In this document: positions 41,536 through 49,770 of the stretch, one piece after another
Layout of the letters: each line of letters opens with the position of its first letter
How positions within the stretch are numbered: position 1 is the first letter of the stretch
Assembly: GCA_937920115.1 (NCBI GenBank)
Contig: CALGVF010000082.1
Location: 11,242 to 75,241, forward strand
Length of the DNA stretch: 64,000 bases
Origin: an uncultured Clostridia bacterium
GTDB lineage: Bacteria; Bacillota; Clostridia; Christensenellales; Borkfalkiaceae
Direction: 5' to 3'
Translations under genes and position numbers: made by a program
Notes under the pieces: model-generated
Database searches by the model: none
Seen by the model: only the letters and a program-made list of their open reading frames with translations
What the model was told of the DNA's origin: nothing

Positions 41536-41612
41536 CGCGGAATAGAGAAACCCGGAATCTCGCATGGCTCATAACCATGAAATTGCTGGTTCAAATCCGG
41601 CTTCCGCAACCA
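41536..41612 (+). tRNA. tRNA-fMet (CAU), initiator type
   Basis: 77 nt with encoded CCA. Every segment has the length found in E. coli tRNA-fMet: acceptor CGCGGAA/TTCCGCA with the C1-A72 mismatch that marks initiators; D-stem GAGA/TCTC keeping A11-U24; anticodon stem CATGG/CCATG around CTCATAA; T-arm GCTGG-TTCAAAT-CCGGC; A73-CCA. Two of the three initiator G-C pairs (30-40, 31-39) are kept, the third is U-A. It lies 6-15 nt after the large RNA and before its terminator, so both are probably one precursor. Confidence 0.92.
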
Positions 41613-41662
41613 TTCACAGTATCTTTGGCATAAACAAATTTTGACTCCGACATCAGGCAGGA

Positions 41663-41688
41663 AATCTCGTTGTGAAACGGGATTTTTT
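41663..41688 (+). terminator. terminator of the RNA/tRNA unit
   Basis: AATCTCGTT (41663-41671), GTGA loop, AACGGGATT (41676-41684; one G-U), then T run. It closes the unit that starts near 40910. Confidence 0.85.
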
Positions 41689-41717
41689 GCTTTTGTGAAA
41701 AATTTTCCTAAAAACGC

Positions 41718-41746
41718 TTGCAAAACTGATAATTTTGTTGTATTAT
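41718..41746 (+). promoter_or_regulatory. promoter of the ADP-ribosylation operon
   Basis: TTGCAA at 41718-41723, 17 bp, TATTAT at 41741-41746 with TTG before it. Confidence 0.75.
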
Positions 41747-41781
41747 GATAATGAATAAAAATATTTTCAGGCGGTGTGGAT

Positions 41782-42603
41782 ATGGCAGACACGAAAAAGC
41801 CAAACGTTGGCGAGGCTATATTAGGAAAAAACAAACAAGCGATCGGATCGTATCAGGAAGCCCCGGGCGGCGGAACGCCTTTGAAAGCGGGCGAGAAAGC
41901 ACCGTCGAAAGAATGGGTTGCGGCGAATCGCAAAATGCAACCTCGAGATGACGATGGAAAGTTTACGTATAACGCGGCGAACGCGAAGCCTTTGGAATAC
42001 GGACCGTCGAGAGGAAAGACAGTGCCGCCTTTTTTGCGTGGCGTTAAACTGACATATGTTGAAAAATCCGACGTAATTATGATCGAAGAGGGCAAAAGAG
42101 TCCTTGCGGGTATCGATATGAGCGTTGAGGAATTAATAAACAATTACAGGAATTATTCCGAACAGGAAGGCGGGTTCAAAAATCTTACGGGAGAAACAAA
42201 AGGCAAAACCGGTGCATACTCACAGAAAGAAAAAGCCGCAAAAGAAATAGGTTATGAGGGTCTGTTAAAGGCTCTTACGATTCAGGATATTACCGAGGGA
42301 TTTAAAGAGAATAAACAAGCCGGCAAATTGATCGGGGAATTTAAATATGTTAAAAAGGATGAAAATAAGCCCGAATCTAAGCAAGAAGTTGCGCCCGAAG
42401 CCCCGAAATCCGGCGTTACGAGCGAAGAAAAAGAACTCGCAAGTACAGATCCTGTTAAACTTTTTGCTACGAGCGATAACGCAAAGGCATTAAGACAGAA
42501 AGCCGAAGAAAAGGGCTTGAAATTATCTGGTAAAGCGGTAGCGAAAGCGATTGCCGATGGATATACGTGGGACGATTTGAATAAAGTTGTTGACGAGGCG
42601 TAA
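41782..42603 (+). CDS. hypothetical protein upstream of the ADP-ribosyltransferase
   Basis: 273 aa from ATG 41782 (GGCGGTG upstream; GTG 41776 would destroy that site). The middle motif RDDDGKFTYN resembles the NPYHDKEGKFTKKEG opening of the next gene, a pattern seen at domain joints of virion-associated MuF/toxin proteins. The rest is low-complexity and helical, ending in two short SAP-like or helix-hairpin segments (LKLSGKAVAKAIADGYTWDD). It could be a packaging or delivery partner of the transferase; no direct evidence. Confidence 0.5.
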   Translation: MADTKKPNVGEAILGKNKQAIGSYQEAPGGGTPLKAGEKAPSKEWVAANRKMQPRDDDGKFTYNAANAKPLEYGPSRGKTVPPFLRGVKLTYVEKSDVIMIEEGKRVLAGIDMSVEELINNYRNYSEQEGGFKNLTGETKGKTGAYSQKEKAAKEIGYEGLLKALTIQDITEGFKENKQAGKLIGEFKYVKKDENKPESKQEVAPEAPKSGVTSEEKELASTDPVKLFATSDNAKALRQKAEEKGLKLSGKAVAKAIADGYTWDDLNKVVDEA

Positions 42604-42605
42604 TT

Positions 42606-44054
42606 ATGGTTACGAAATCAGACAACACAAAAGGTAATCCTTATCACGATAAAGAGGGGAAGTTTACAAAAAAAGAGGGTGCTTCTGCGGGTGGTGCGTC
42701 TATTGAATCTGAAAGCAGTGTTTCTACAAAGAAACTATCGTTGTCCGATATAGTAATTACACCGCAGGAAGTCGGGAAATTAAATCTTTTTTCTTCTGAA
42801 GATGACGATGCTGATTTTTGGGATAAGGTAGATACATATTCCGAAACAAAAACTGATTCTGCGAAAGAGGATTTGAAAACGTCTGAGAAAACAGAACAGA
42901 CAACGATGTCTGCAAATCCCGATGTTGTAACGGTTATTAATGGTCTTGATTCTAAGACTGTTTATGATACTGTATTAAAAGATTCGACATTGGATCCCGA
43001 TAAAATTAAGAATGCATCGGAATCCGAATTAAAAGAACTTTTGCAAGCGCAGTCGGTTCTTGCCGAAAAGAAAAACGATAAAACGCTTGAAGAAGCAAAT
43101 AATAAATACTTTTATAATTTATGGCAATATCCTGTAAAGCCGTCAGATTATCTGGATAAAAAGGATAAAATTCAGGCTAAAAAGGATTATTTCCTTTTCG
43201 ATTATAAAGGTTCTGATAAACAAGAAAAACTTGCCTATCTTGATTCTTTTGTGGAATCGGGAGAAAAATACGCAAAAGCAAAAGAGATATACGATTCCAA
43301 ATATAAATCTGCGATTGAGATTGTAGATAAATTTGGGAACGGAATATACAGTTTTGAGCGTAAAGAGTCTGCAATATATATTGGTGCAAAGAATTATCCT
43401 GTCTTTAACGAGATAGCCGAAAGTAAGAAGATTTTCGGACCAAATTCCGAAACGGTGATAACAGCGTTAAAAAATTCAAATCCTACTGCATTAAACGCGG
43501 TGATTGGATATACGGGTAGTTATTCAAGCATCAACGAGCCTTTAAGAGGTGTAACTTATTTCGGCAATAAAACAAGCAGAGAAGAGTTTATTAAAAACGT
43601 TGAGGGAATGACTGAAGCCATAGAATTATCCACATACGATTTTGATTATTGGGTTCAGCGCGGGACGCATAGCGTAGTTGACGAAGAGAACGGAGTGGAT
43701 ATAAACTCGAGCATGACGAGTGCCGAATTAAATGGCTTAGTCGGGAAAGAATTCGTACAGCGTTCGTTTTTCTCTGCGGGGGCGGCTAAAAACACCGGGA
43801 TGCCGACTCGTCCGATAATACTGAATGTTTATTGTCCGAAAGGCACAAAGGGTTTGTATGTAGAATCAATTTCGCAGTTTGCGGGCGAAAATGAAATGAT
43901 TCTCCAAAGGGGATATACGTACAAGATAACAAAAGCAGAAAAGGGTTCAAACGGAAGAATCTTCGTAGATTGCGAAGTTGTATTAGGCTCTGATAAAGAT
44001 AAATATACTCACGAGCAACTTGTGGATATAGCAAATAAATACATAAAGGAGTAA
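42606..44054 (+). CDS. predicted ADP-ribosyltransferase, VIP2/C3-like, probably virion-delivered
   Basis: 482 aa. The first 300 residues are charged and low-complexity with a NPYHDKEGKFTKKEG motif near 11-25. The C-terminal 190 residues follow the ADP-ribosylating exotoxin pattern: NAVIGYTGSYSSINEPLRG, YWVQRGTH (R352), LVGKEFVQRSFFSAG (S390-A-G where STS is usual), PKGTKGLYV, and ENE (E428-x-E430), the catalytic ExE of arginine-type transferases. It should move ADP-ribose from NAD+ to a host protein. Such domains are often joined to MuF proteins in phage heads. The altered STS motif makes activity uncertain. AGGCGTAATT precedes ATG. Confidence 0.75.
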   Translation: MVTKSDNTKGNPYHDKEGKFTKKEGASAGGASIESESSVSTKKLSLSDIVITPQEVGKLNLFSSEDDDADFWDKVDTYSETKTDSAKEDLKTSEKTEQTTMSANPDVVTVINGLDSKTVYDTVLKDSTLDPDKIKNASESELKELLQAQSVLAEKKNDKTLEEANNKYFYNLWQYPVKPSDYLDKKDKIQAKKDYFLFDYKGSDKQEKLAYLDSFVESGEKYAKAKEIYDSKYKSAIEIVDKFGNGIYSFERKESAIYIGAKNYPVFNEIAESKKIFGPNSETVITALKNSNPTALNAVIGYTGSYSSINEPLRGVTYFGNKTSREEFIKNVEGMTEAIELSTYDFDYWVQRGTHSVVDEENGVDINSSMTSAELNGLVGKEFVQRSFFSAGAAKNTGMPTRPIILNVYCPKGTKGLYVESISQFAGENEMILQRGYTYKITKAEKGSNGRIFVDCEVVLGSDKDKYTHEQLVDIANKYIKE

Positions 44055-44062
44055 AAGGGAGA

Positions 44063-44260
44063 ATGAATAAAGACAAAGATATTATGCGCGTAGGCTTTAC
44101 AAGCAAAGACCTTGTTTGTAAGAAATGCAGGTATGGAGCAATTACCGATCCTGAGAATTCGTTTTGCGCGTTTTATGATGTGAAACCGTATGAAATTCGT
44201 TGTCAAGGTAAAGATTGTCCGCATTTTGAATCGTTTGAAAAATATGCAAAACAAAAATAA
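44063..44260 (+). CDS. small Cys-rich zinc-binding protein
   Basis: 65 aa. CKKCRYGA...NSFCAFYD...RCQGKDCPHFE: five Cys plus His, likely one or two zinc sites. It sits between the ADP-ribosyltransferase and the hydrolase with only 8 and 25 nt of spacing, so it is probably part of that unit. No function known to me. Confidence 0.6.
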   Translation: MNKDKDIMRVGFTSKDLVCKKCRYGAITDPENSFCAFYDVKPYEIRCQGKDCPHFESFEKYAKQK

Positions 44261-44285
44261 ATAAACACAAAGGGGAATGTAAAAT

Positions 44286-45056
44286 ATGTTAGGTGCGGTA
44301 ATAGGTGACGTTGTTGGCTCGCGTTATGAGTTTAATAACATTAAAACTAAAGATTTTGAATTGTTTGGAAAGGGCTGTTATGCAACGGACGATACGGTTA
44401 TGACCTGCGCCGTTGCGGAAGTGCTGATAAATAAAAAACAAAACGACAAAGATTATATCGTCGATACTTTTAAAAAGTGGGGCAGGAGATATCCCCACGC
44501 GGGATATGGCGGTCGCTTTGGATGTTGGGTATTAGGTAATGAGCGCGAGCCGTATAACAGTTACGGAAACGGCGCGGCTATGCGAGTTTCGGCGGTTGGT
44601 TGGATTGCTAAATCCGAAAAAGAAGTGAAAGATTTATCGCGGGAAGTTACGGAAGTTACTCATAATCATCCCGAGGGAATAAAGGGTGCTGAAGTTGTCG
44701 CAATGTGTATTTATTACGCAAAGCAAGGCAAAGATAAAGCGTTTATAAGGGCATATGTTGAGAAATGTTATAATCTTGATTTTAATTATGAGGAATTGAG
44801 AAAAACATATACTCACGCAGAGGAGATTTGCCAAAACACCGTTCCGCAAGCGATTTTTTGTTTTTTGATATCGGATAGTTTTGAAGATTGTTTAAGGACT
44901 ACTATTTCAATCGGTGGTGATTGTGATACTACAGCCGCCATCAGTTGTGCGATTGCCGAAGCCTATTATGGTAGTTGCGGATGTTGTGAAAAAGAAGTTC
45001 TTAATTATTTGACTCCCGATATGAAGAATATATTAAAAAAAGTAAAAACGAGGTAA
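44286..45056 (+). CDS. ADP-ribosylglycohydrolase (DraG/ARH family)
   Basis: 256 aa, standard length. LGAVIGDVVGSRYEF (2-16), the TDDT metal motif (34-37), YGNGAAMRV (about 97-105), THNHPEGIKGA (about 128-138) and IGGDCDTTAA (209-218, two metal-binding Asp) are all intact. It should remove ADP-ribose from modified proteins using two Mg ions. Directly downstream of a predicted ADP-ribosyltransferase it may protect phage or host factors, or end the modification at a set time. AAAGGGGAATGTAAAAT precedes ATG. Confidence 0.9.
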   Translation: MLGAVIGDVVGSRYEFNNIKTKDFELFGKGCYATDDTVMTCAVAEVLINKKQNDKDYIVDTFKKWGRRYPHAGYGGRFGCWVLGNEREPYNSYGNGAAMRVSAVGWIAKSEKEVKDLSREVTEVTHNHPEGIKGAEVVAMCIYYAKQGKDKAFIRAYVEKCYNLDFNYEELRKTYTHAEEICQNTVPQAIFCFLISDSFEDCLRTTISIGGDCDTTAAISCAIAEAYYGSCGCCEKEVLNYLTPDMKNILKKVKTR

Positions 45057-45058
45057 TT

Positions 45059-45202
45059 ATGGATAGCGGAAATAACATAGAATTAACCACAAAACAAATC
45101 ACGGGCAAGAAGAAAATTGATAAAGTTTTCAAGAAAAAGCCTGTCGTAAAAGAATTAAGTCAGTCCGAAATCAATAAAATGTTTGGAATTAAGGAGAAAT
45201 AA
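45059..45202 (+). CDS. small basic protein
   Basis: 47 aa; GAGGTAATT before ATG 45059. SEINKMFGIKEK at its end resembles the MFGL tails of the scaffold and the 39117 protein, so a capsid contact is possible. No recognised family. Confidence 0.55.
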   Translation: MDSGNNIELTTKQITGKKKIDKVFKKKPVVKELSQSEINKMFGIKEK

Positions 45203-45206
45203 AAAT

Positions 45207-45530
45207 ATGAAAAAGCAGGAAATGTTGGACTATATCGATAAACTTATCGAGGACGAAATCGAAGCGATTGACGGGTATCATAAAGGCATTGAAAAAATGC
45301 AGGATTCTCCGCGTATAGTCGACTTGTTCGGCAGAATTTATAACGACGAAACAAGACATTTAACTGATTTGCAGGATCTTAAGAAAGCCGTTGAACAGCA
45401 TGAAGAAGTTATGCAGTCTATCGAAATGCAGAGAATGTTCGGACTCAAAGATTGCGGACCTGTCTGCGTGTATGGACCGCAGGGCGATGGAATAGTTATT
45501 ACCGACGAAGATAAAGAAAAGAAGGAATAA
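45207..45530 (+). CDS. ferritin-like/rubrerythrin-type small protein
   Basis: 107 aa from ATG 45207 (AAGGAG upstream). EDEIEAIDGYHKGIEKMQD and RIYNDETRHLTDLQDL give the E...ExxH pattern of ferritin-like helical pairs; phages carry short versions of unknown role. QRMFGL again recalls the capsid-associated tails nearby. The C-terminus CGPVCVYGP is Cys-containing. Confidence 0.55.
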   Translation: MKKQEMLDYIDKLIEDEIEAIDGYHKGIEKMQDSPRIVDLFGRIYNDETRHLTDLQDLKKAVEQHEEVMQSIEMQRMFGLKDCGPVCVYGPQGDGIVITDEDKEKKE

Positions 45531-45533
45531 GAT

Positions 45534-46394
45534 ATGGCGTTTATCAATAACAAGAAATTTGCAGAGATACGTAACGCGGCAAAAAACGGCGATGAAAAGG
45601 CATTGAAAGTATTACAGGCAATGCGTAAAATGCAACCGCAAGCCGATATCGACAGACTTGTCGAAGATTATTATGCTATACCTGCTCCCGCCGTTGAAGA
45701 GACTCCCGAAACGCCCGCTGTAACCGATGATTTGAGTCTTGACGATGTAAGTGTTGTCAATTCGGTGATTTCGTCCGATATAGCCGATTCTGACGGCGAC
45801 GTTACGACTATTACGTATAATCTCGACGATATCACAAAAGATATGGACGGGCTTATCGACGAGGATGAAATCGAGGATATGTCGTTTTCGGATTTCCTTG
45901 CTGATAAGAAAAAGAATATGACGCGGGCGAGAAAGAACGCGGATTATTTCAAAATGTATGATAACGACAGCAGAAGTAAGTACGCGACGGACGCGGTTGC
46001 AAAATACAAAGCGAAATTCGGCAACCTTGAGCGTGATATCGACAGACGCAACAAAGACACGATGACCGCTTTGGGAATGTATGAGCAGAGTGTGGGTGAC
46101 GAACTCGACGATGAGGTCGAACTCAGCGCGGACAATGCGGATAAAGCGTATTCGGATCTGATAGACAATTCGGGCGCGATGCACTCGTTTGGCAGGTATT
46201 GGGACGAAGAGGATAAAGCAAACGTTATTACGGAACTTAAGACTCTTATTAGTAAATACGGAAAAAAGAACGTACTTGCGGCGATAAATACTTTGAAAAG
46301 CGACAACGAGAATTACAAGAGTTATATGCACAACAAGATAGACACCGAGGTTGGGAAATACTCTAAAAATCTCGAAAATTTGCTTGGCAAGTAA
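45534..46394 (+). CDS. acidic structural-region protein, hypothetical
   Basis: 286 aa. Basic N-terminal 50 residues, a long acidic middle (about 60-130) and a helical C-terminal half. No recognised family. Position and composition suggest a head-associated or assembly protein. A terminator follows. Confidence 0.55.
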   Translation: MAFINNKKFAEIRNAAKNGDEKALKVLQAMRKMQPQADIDRLVEDYYAIPAPAVEETPETPAVTDDLSLDDVSVVNSVISSDIADSDGDVTTITYNLDDITKDMDGLIDEDEIEDMSFSDFLADKKKNMTRARKNADYFKMYDNDSRSKYATDAVAKYKAKFGNLERDIDRRNKDTMTALGMYEQSVGDELDDEVELSADNADKAYSDLIDNSGAMHSFGRYWDEEDKANVITELKTLISKYGKKNVLAAINTLKSDNENYKSYMHNKIDTEVGKYSKNLENLLGK

Positions 46395-46402
46395 TTTTTT
46401 TG

Positions 46403-46431
46403 AAAGGCAAGGGAAAACTTTGCCTTTTTTT
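46403..46431 (+). terminator. terminator of the ADP-ribosylation operon
   Basis: AAAGGCAA (46403-46410) with TTGCCTTT (46420-46427) followed by T run. Confidence 0.85.
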
Positions 46432-46432
46432 A

Positions 46433-46460
46433 TTGATTTTTTTTGAAAATATGATATAAT
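46433..46460 (+). promoter_or_regulatory. promoter of the membrane/connector operon
   Basis: TTGATT at 46433-46438, 16 bp, TATAAT at 46455-46460. It lies directly after the terminator at 46431. Confidence 0.65.
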
Positions 46461-46477
46461 GAAATTAAAGGTGTATT

Positions 46478-46834
46478 ATGATACAAAAATTATTGATAGA
46501 AGTGGATGCGCCGATGCCGCTTCAGAGTTACGGAGAGGGACACGTTATTATGTATAATGCGCAAAGAGGAAGATATTATGTAACCACACGCGAGAACTTC
46601 CTTGCGGTTCAGAATGCAAAAATATCCGAACTTGAAAAAACGATTCTCGACACCGAGGAGCGTATAAAGATAACTCAGACCGAAATAAGTAAAACCGTAG
46701 GGGATTTAATACAGTCTTTTGCGGATTTTCAGACCAAATCGAGGGAAGAACAGGCTAAGTTTTATGAAACTTACAAAGAAACGAACGCTAAAATTCTTGA
46801 CCTTGTAAAAAAATCTTGCGTTTCAGGAGATTAA
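46478..46834 (+). CDS. coiled-coil hypothetical protein
   Basis: 118 aa. N-terminal beta-rich 45 residues, then a coiled coil to the end (ISELEKTILDTEERIKITQT). Precedes three membrane proteins in one operon. Family not recognised. Confidence 0.6.
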   Translation: MIQKLLIEVDAPMPLQSYGEGHVIMYNAQRGRYYVTTRENFLAVQNAKISELEKTILDTEERIKITQTEISKTVGDLIQSFADFQTKSREEQAKFYETYKETNAKILDLVKKSCVSGD

Positions 46835-46837
46835 TTT

Positions 46838-47860
46838 ATGAAAAAACGTAGTTTGTTTTTTGCTTCAATGGCAATGTTATTCGCTTTAGTCGGGAACTGC
46901 ATATTCTTAACCGGTTCTCCGAGAGTTGCTCACGCTGAGGATAACGTTCCGCCGGCAGAAGAAAGCATAATCGAATCCGAATCCGAATCTGAGTCTGCGG
47001 GCGAACCGGAAAGCATTTCGGAGAGCGAGGGCGAAGTTGTAGAACTTCCCTGCAAAGTAATAGTCACTGCCGCTCAGTACGGAGATATTATGATCGATAA
47101 AGAATCGGGCAACGTCGGCGATATCGTAACCGTTTATGCGAAACCGTATTCGTTATTTAAATTAAAGAGTATAACCGTGAACGGCACCGCGCTCGTTGCG
47201 AATGCCGATGGAATTTATACGTTTGCAATGATAGAGGGCGAAAATAAAGTATCTGCCGAATTCGAGATAAGTCAATCCGAAGTTTCGTATATTTTGGGGC
47301 TTATCGAGGACGCTAAGAACGGCAATTTTGAAGATATATTCTCGTTAAAAAATTTATTAACGCTTATAAGTTGGCTGATTTCGTTGTTTATGGGTAGCGG
47401 GTTCTGCATTACGTTGCTGAAATCCAAAAAGATAAAAGCTCAAACAACGGAAGAAATTTCTGCGGCTGTCGACGCGGCTACCAAGAGCGAAGTTGCGAAA
47501 GGTATATCCGCGTTCTTGAGCGAGAAGTTCGGACCGTCGTTTGACGCGCTCAGTACGAGTATAAACGACATTTCCGAAACGTGTCAGTCAATGGCTCGTT
47601 GTATGGTTTTAGGGCAGGAAAACACACCTGAAGCCCGTCTTGCTATTATACAGGAACTTTCGTCCAAATCTAAAAAAGCAGAGAGTTTGGCAGAGGAAGT
47701 AAAGAAGATTGTCCACGCAGAGATGGCTGACGCAGAAAAAGCGAAACAGGATAAACTTGATTTAATTGAAGAACTCGAAGCAAAGAATCAGGCAATCGGA
47801 ACGGACACCTCGGCAGAAGTCAAAACGGACGATAAACCCGATTTAGAAGGAAGATATTGA
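46838..47860 (+). CDS. secreted or membrane-anchored protein in the structural operon
   Basis: 340 aa. Cleavable-looking signal peptide (cut near AHA-ED, residue 32-33), Ser/Glu low-complexity stretch (about 40-65), one beta domain (VIVTAAQYGDIMIDKESGNV onward, about 72-145, resembling bacterial repeat domains), a membrane helix at about 172-195, then a coiled-coil cytoplasmic or internal tail. Unusual for a gene between capsid and connectors. It may act in the envelope during infection or exit. Confidence 0.65.
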   Translation: MKKRSLFFASMAMLFALVGNCIFLTGSPRVAHAEDNVPPAEESIIESESESESAGEPESISESEGEVVELPCKVIVTAAQYGDIMIDKESGNVGDIVTVYAKPYSLFKLKSITVNGTALVANADGIYTFAMIEGENKVSAEFEISQSEVSYILGLIEDAKNGNFEDIFSLKNLLTLISWLISLFMGSGFCITLLKSKKIKAQTTEEISAAVDAATKSEVAKGISAFLSEKFGPSFDALSTSINDISETCQSMARCMVLGQENTPEARLAIIQELSSKSKKAESLAEEVKKIVHAEMADAEKAKQDKLDLIEELEAKNQAIGTDTSAEVKTDDKPDLEGRY

Positions 47861-47874
47861 GAGGGTAAAATAGT

Positions 47875-48921
47875 ATGGGTGGAATTGAGAAAAACGACGG
47901 AAAAGACCAAAGCGCGGTATTTGTCGGCAAGAAAAAGAAGTTCGCCGAAAAACTAAGAGATAACATACAGAAATTATTGATAGTCGCGGTATCTGCCGTG
48001 TACATTTTTCAAGGCTTCTTCTCTTTATCGAAAAGAGATACGACGGTTTTGGAAATCCTCGGCAGTATCGGATTATCGATAATTATCGGTGTCGTGATAT
48101 CCGCAAGTATGAACTCAATGGGCATAAAAGACGGGCGCAGAAGCGAATTATTTGAAGCGTCTATGAAAGCCTACGGAGAAGCGAAATCCAAATCCACAAA
48201 ATACTTCGATAAACTTCAGGCTTGGTGCGAGTACAAAAACTCAATCGATCTCGAAGCAAAGAAGAAAGATATCGTATTGACGGCAGGATTGTCGTGGAAA
48301 GGCTTTAAATTCGGGTATTACGACGAACACCCTGAAAGACTATCGGAAGAGCAGAAAAAGCAGTTAGAACGCGCGAAATCGGCTAAAATAGAAAAGTTAT
48401 ATTCGGGCGATCTTCTGAGCGACAGCAACAAAGATAAGTCGCTGTTCGGCAAGCCGTTCGGCAGATTCGGCAAATCGGAAAAAGATTATTCGTTGATTGT
48501 AAATACGTCCGATATGGTTTACAAAGTAGCAATCGGCATAGTCTGTGGTTTATATATGCTCAAGCCGATATTTTCCGAGCAGATTCTTGCGAATATGATA
48601 TGGAACACATTGCAGATACTGTTGTGGTTGGCGTTCGGGTCTATGAAGTACGCAAACGCGAAATACTTTATGGAGTATGAATACAGACAATCGCACGTTA
48701 TTCAAAAAACAGAATGTATAAACGAATTCTTTATAACAATGGAGAACCGTCCCGAAGTTATCGAGCAGTTTGATGATGAAGTCGAAATCGATAAATACAT
48801 TTTGGAATTCATAAACGAAAAGGAGAGAGCAAGAAATGCCGAACAATCAGCAGACACCGCCGGCAGTAGTGACGGAAACACCGAATCAGATTCCGATCCA
48901 ACCGTCGAAAATGACGGTTAA
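47875..48921 (+). CDS. multi-pass membrane protein
   Basis: 348 aa. Membrane segments at about 33-50, 60-80, 222-240 and 245-260; a long charged soluble part between (about 85-215). The 3' end overlaps the next gene by 86 nt in another frame. No recognised family. Confidence 0.6.
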   Translation: MGGIEKNDGKDQSAVFVGKKKKFAEKLRDNIQKLLIVAVSAVYIFQGFFSLSKRDTTVLEILGSIGLSIIIGVVISASMNSMGIKDGRRSELFEASMKAYGEAKSKSTKYFDKLQAWCEYKNSIDLEAKKKDIVLTAGLSWKGFKFGYYDEHPERLSEEQKKQLERAKSAKIEKLYSGDLLSDSNKDKSLFGKPFGRFGKSEKDYSLIVNTSDMVYKVAIGIVCGLYMLKPIFSEQILANMIWNTLQILLWLAFGSMKYANAKYFMEYEYRQSHVIQKTECINEFFITMENRPEVIEQFDDEVEIDKYILEFINEKERARNAEQSADTAGSSDGNTESDSDPTVENDG

Positions 48922-49384
48922 AGAGTTCATTTTCAGGCTCTGCTTATATGTATTTATCGGCGGCATTTTGCCGTTTATATTCCTTGTTTGGCGGTTTGAT
49001 TTGTTTAATCCGAACGCAAACAAGCCCGTAGTGATAGGCGGTTGGGGAATCGTTGCGATATTGTTTATTACGATATTCTTCCTTAAGACGTTGAAAGCGA
49101 TCCGAAAAGGAATGATGTTTTCCGTATGGACGCGGGTTATAGACGCGATAACGAAAGTATTTATTCCTTTGCTTATCGCGATTATCGTAGTAAATTTTGT
49201 CGGAAGTATTCAGAAAGAATTGTTTCAGTTCTTGGTTGTAGTATTTTTGCTTGAGATACCCGCAACCGCGATAAATCCGATTCCGAGATGGACTTACGAA
49301 AACAAAATCGAAGAAATGTCGCTTGGGTTAGGTAAAATCGCAAAGAATATCAAAGAACATTTATCAAAGTCTAAAGGGGAATAA
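48836..49384 (+). CDS. multi-pass membrane protein
   Basis: 182 aa. Pro/Thr-rich N-terminus, then four hydrophobic helices (about 30-50, 65-85, 102-123, 128-146) and a basic tail. The start lies deep inside the preceding gene, with GGAGAG before ATG, so both frames are used over 86 nt. Function unknown. Confidence 0.6.
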   Translation: MPNNQQTPPAVVTETPNQIPIQPSKMTVKEFIFRLCLYVFIGGILPFIFLVWRFDLFNPNANKPVVIGGWGIVAILFITIFFLKTLKAIRKGMMFSVWTRVIDAITKVFIPLLIAIIVVNFVGSIQKELFQFLVVVFLLEIPATAINPIPRWTYENKIEEMSLGLGKIAKNIKEHLSKSKGE

Positions 49385-49386
49385 CA

Positions 49387-49764
49387 ATGCTTGACCTTTG
49401 GAACAGCAGAAGAGATATGTTTATAGAGTGCGAATGGTGGTCTGTAGATAAAAGAGAAATAATTCCCGCAGACCAAATTTGCTATAAACGGACTCCGAAC
49501 GGAACGTTTTTTGCTAAGGAAGTCAATTCGTACACGAGCGACAATCAGATAGTCGAAAGCGCGTTTATGGCTACGCAGAAAACAATCACGTTAGTTACGG
49601 GCGATAATCTGAGAACCCCGGTTGCGATAAAACAAAACGATATCGTAAGAATTGGCGACGATATATATCGTGTGGACGGAATTCAGGAAGCCCCGATTAA
49701 AAAGCAAAATCAGTATATGAATTATGGGAGCAGTCGCACAACTTATTTGAGTTTACGCGGTTGA
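49387..49764 (+). CDS. head-tail connector (adaptor/stopper-like)
   Basis: 125 aa. The beta-rich pattern with TITLVTGDNLRTPVAIKQND then IVRIGDDIYRVDGIQ matches small connector proteins that close the head (KxNDIVxxxxxxYRVxxIQ). Order and size fit: it precedes two more small proteins and the tail genes. Confidence 0.6.
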   Translation: MLDLWNSRRDMFIECEWWSVDKREIIPADQICYKRTPNGTFFAKEVNSYTSDNQIVESAFMATQKTITLVTGDNLRTPVAIKQNDIVRIGDDIYRVDGIQEAPIKKQNQYMNYGSSRTTYLSLRG

Positions 49765-49770
49765 TAAGAT

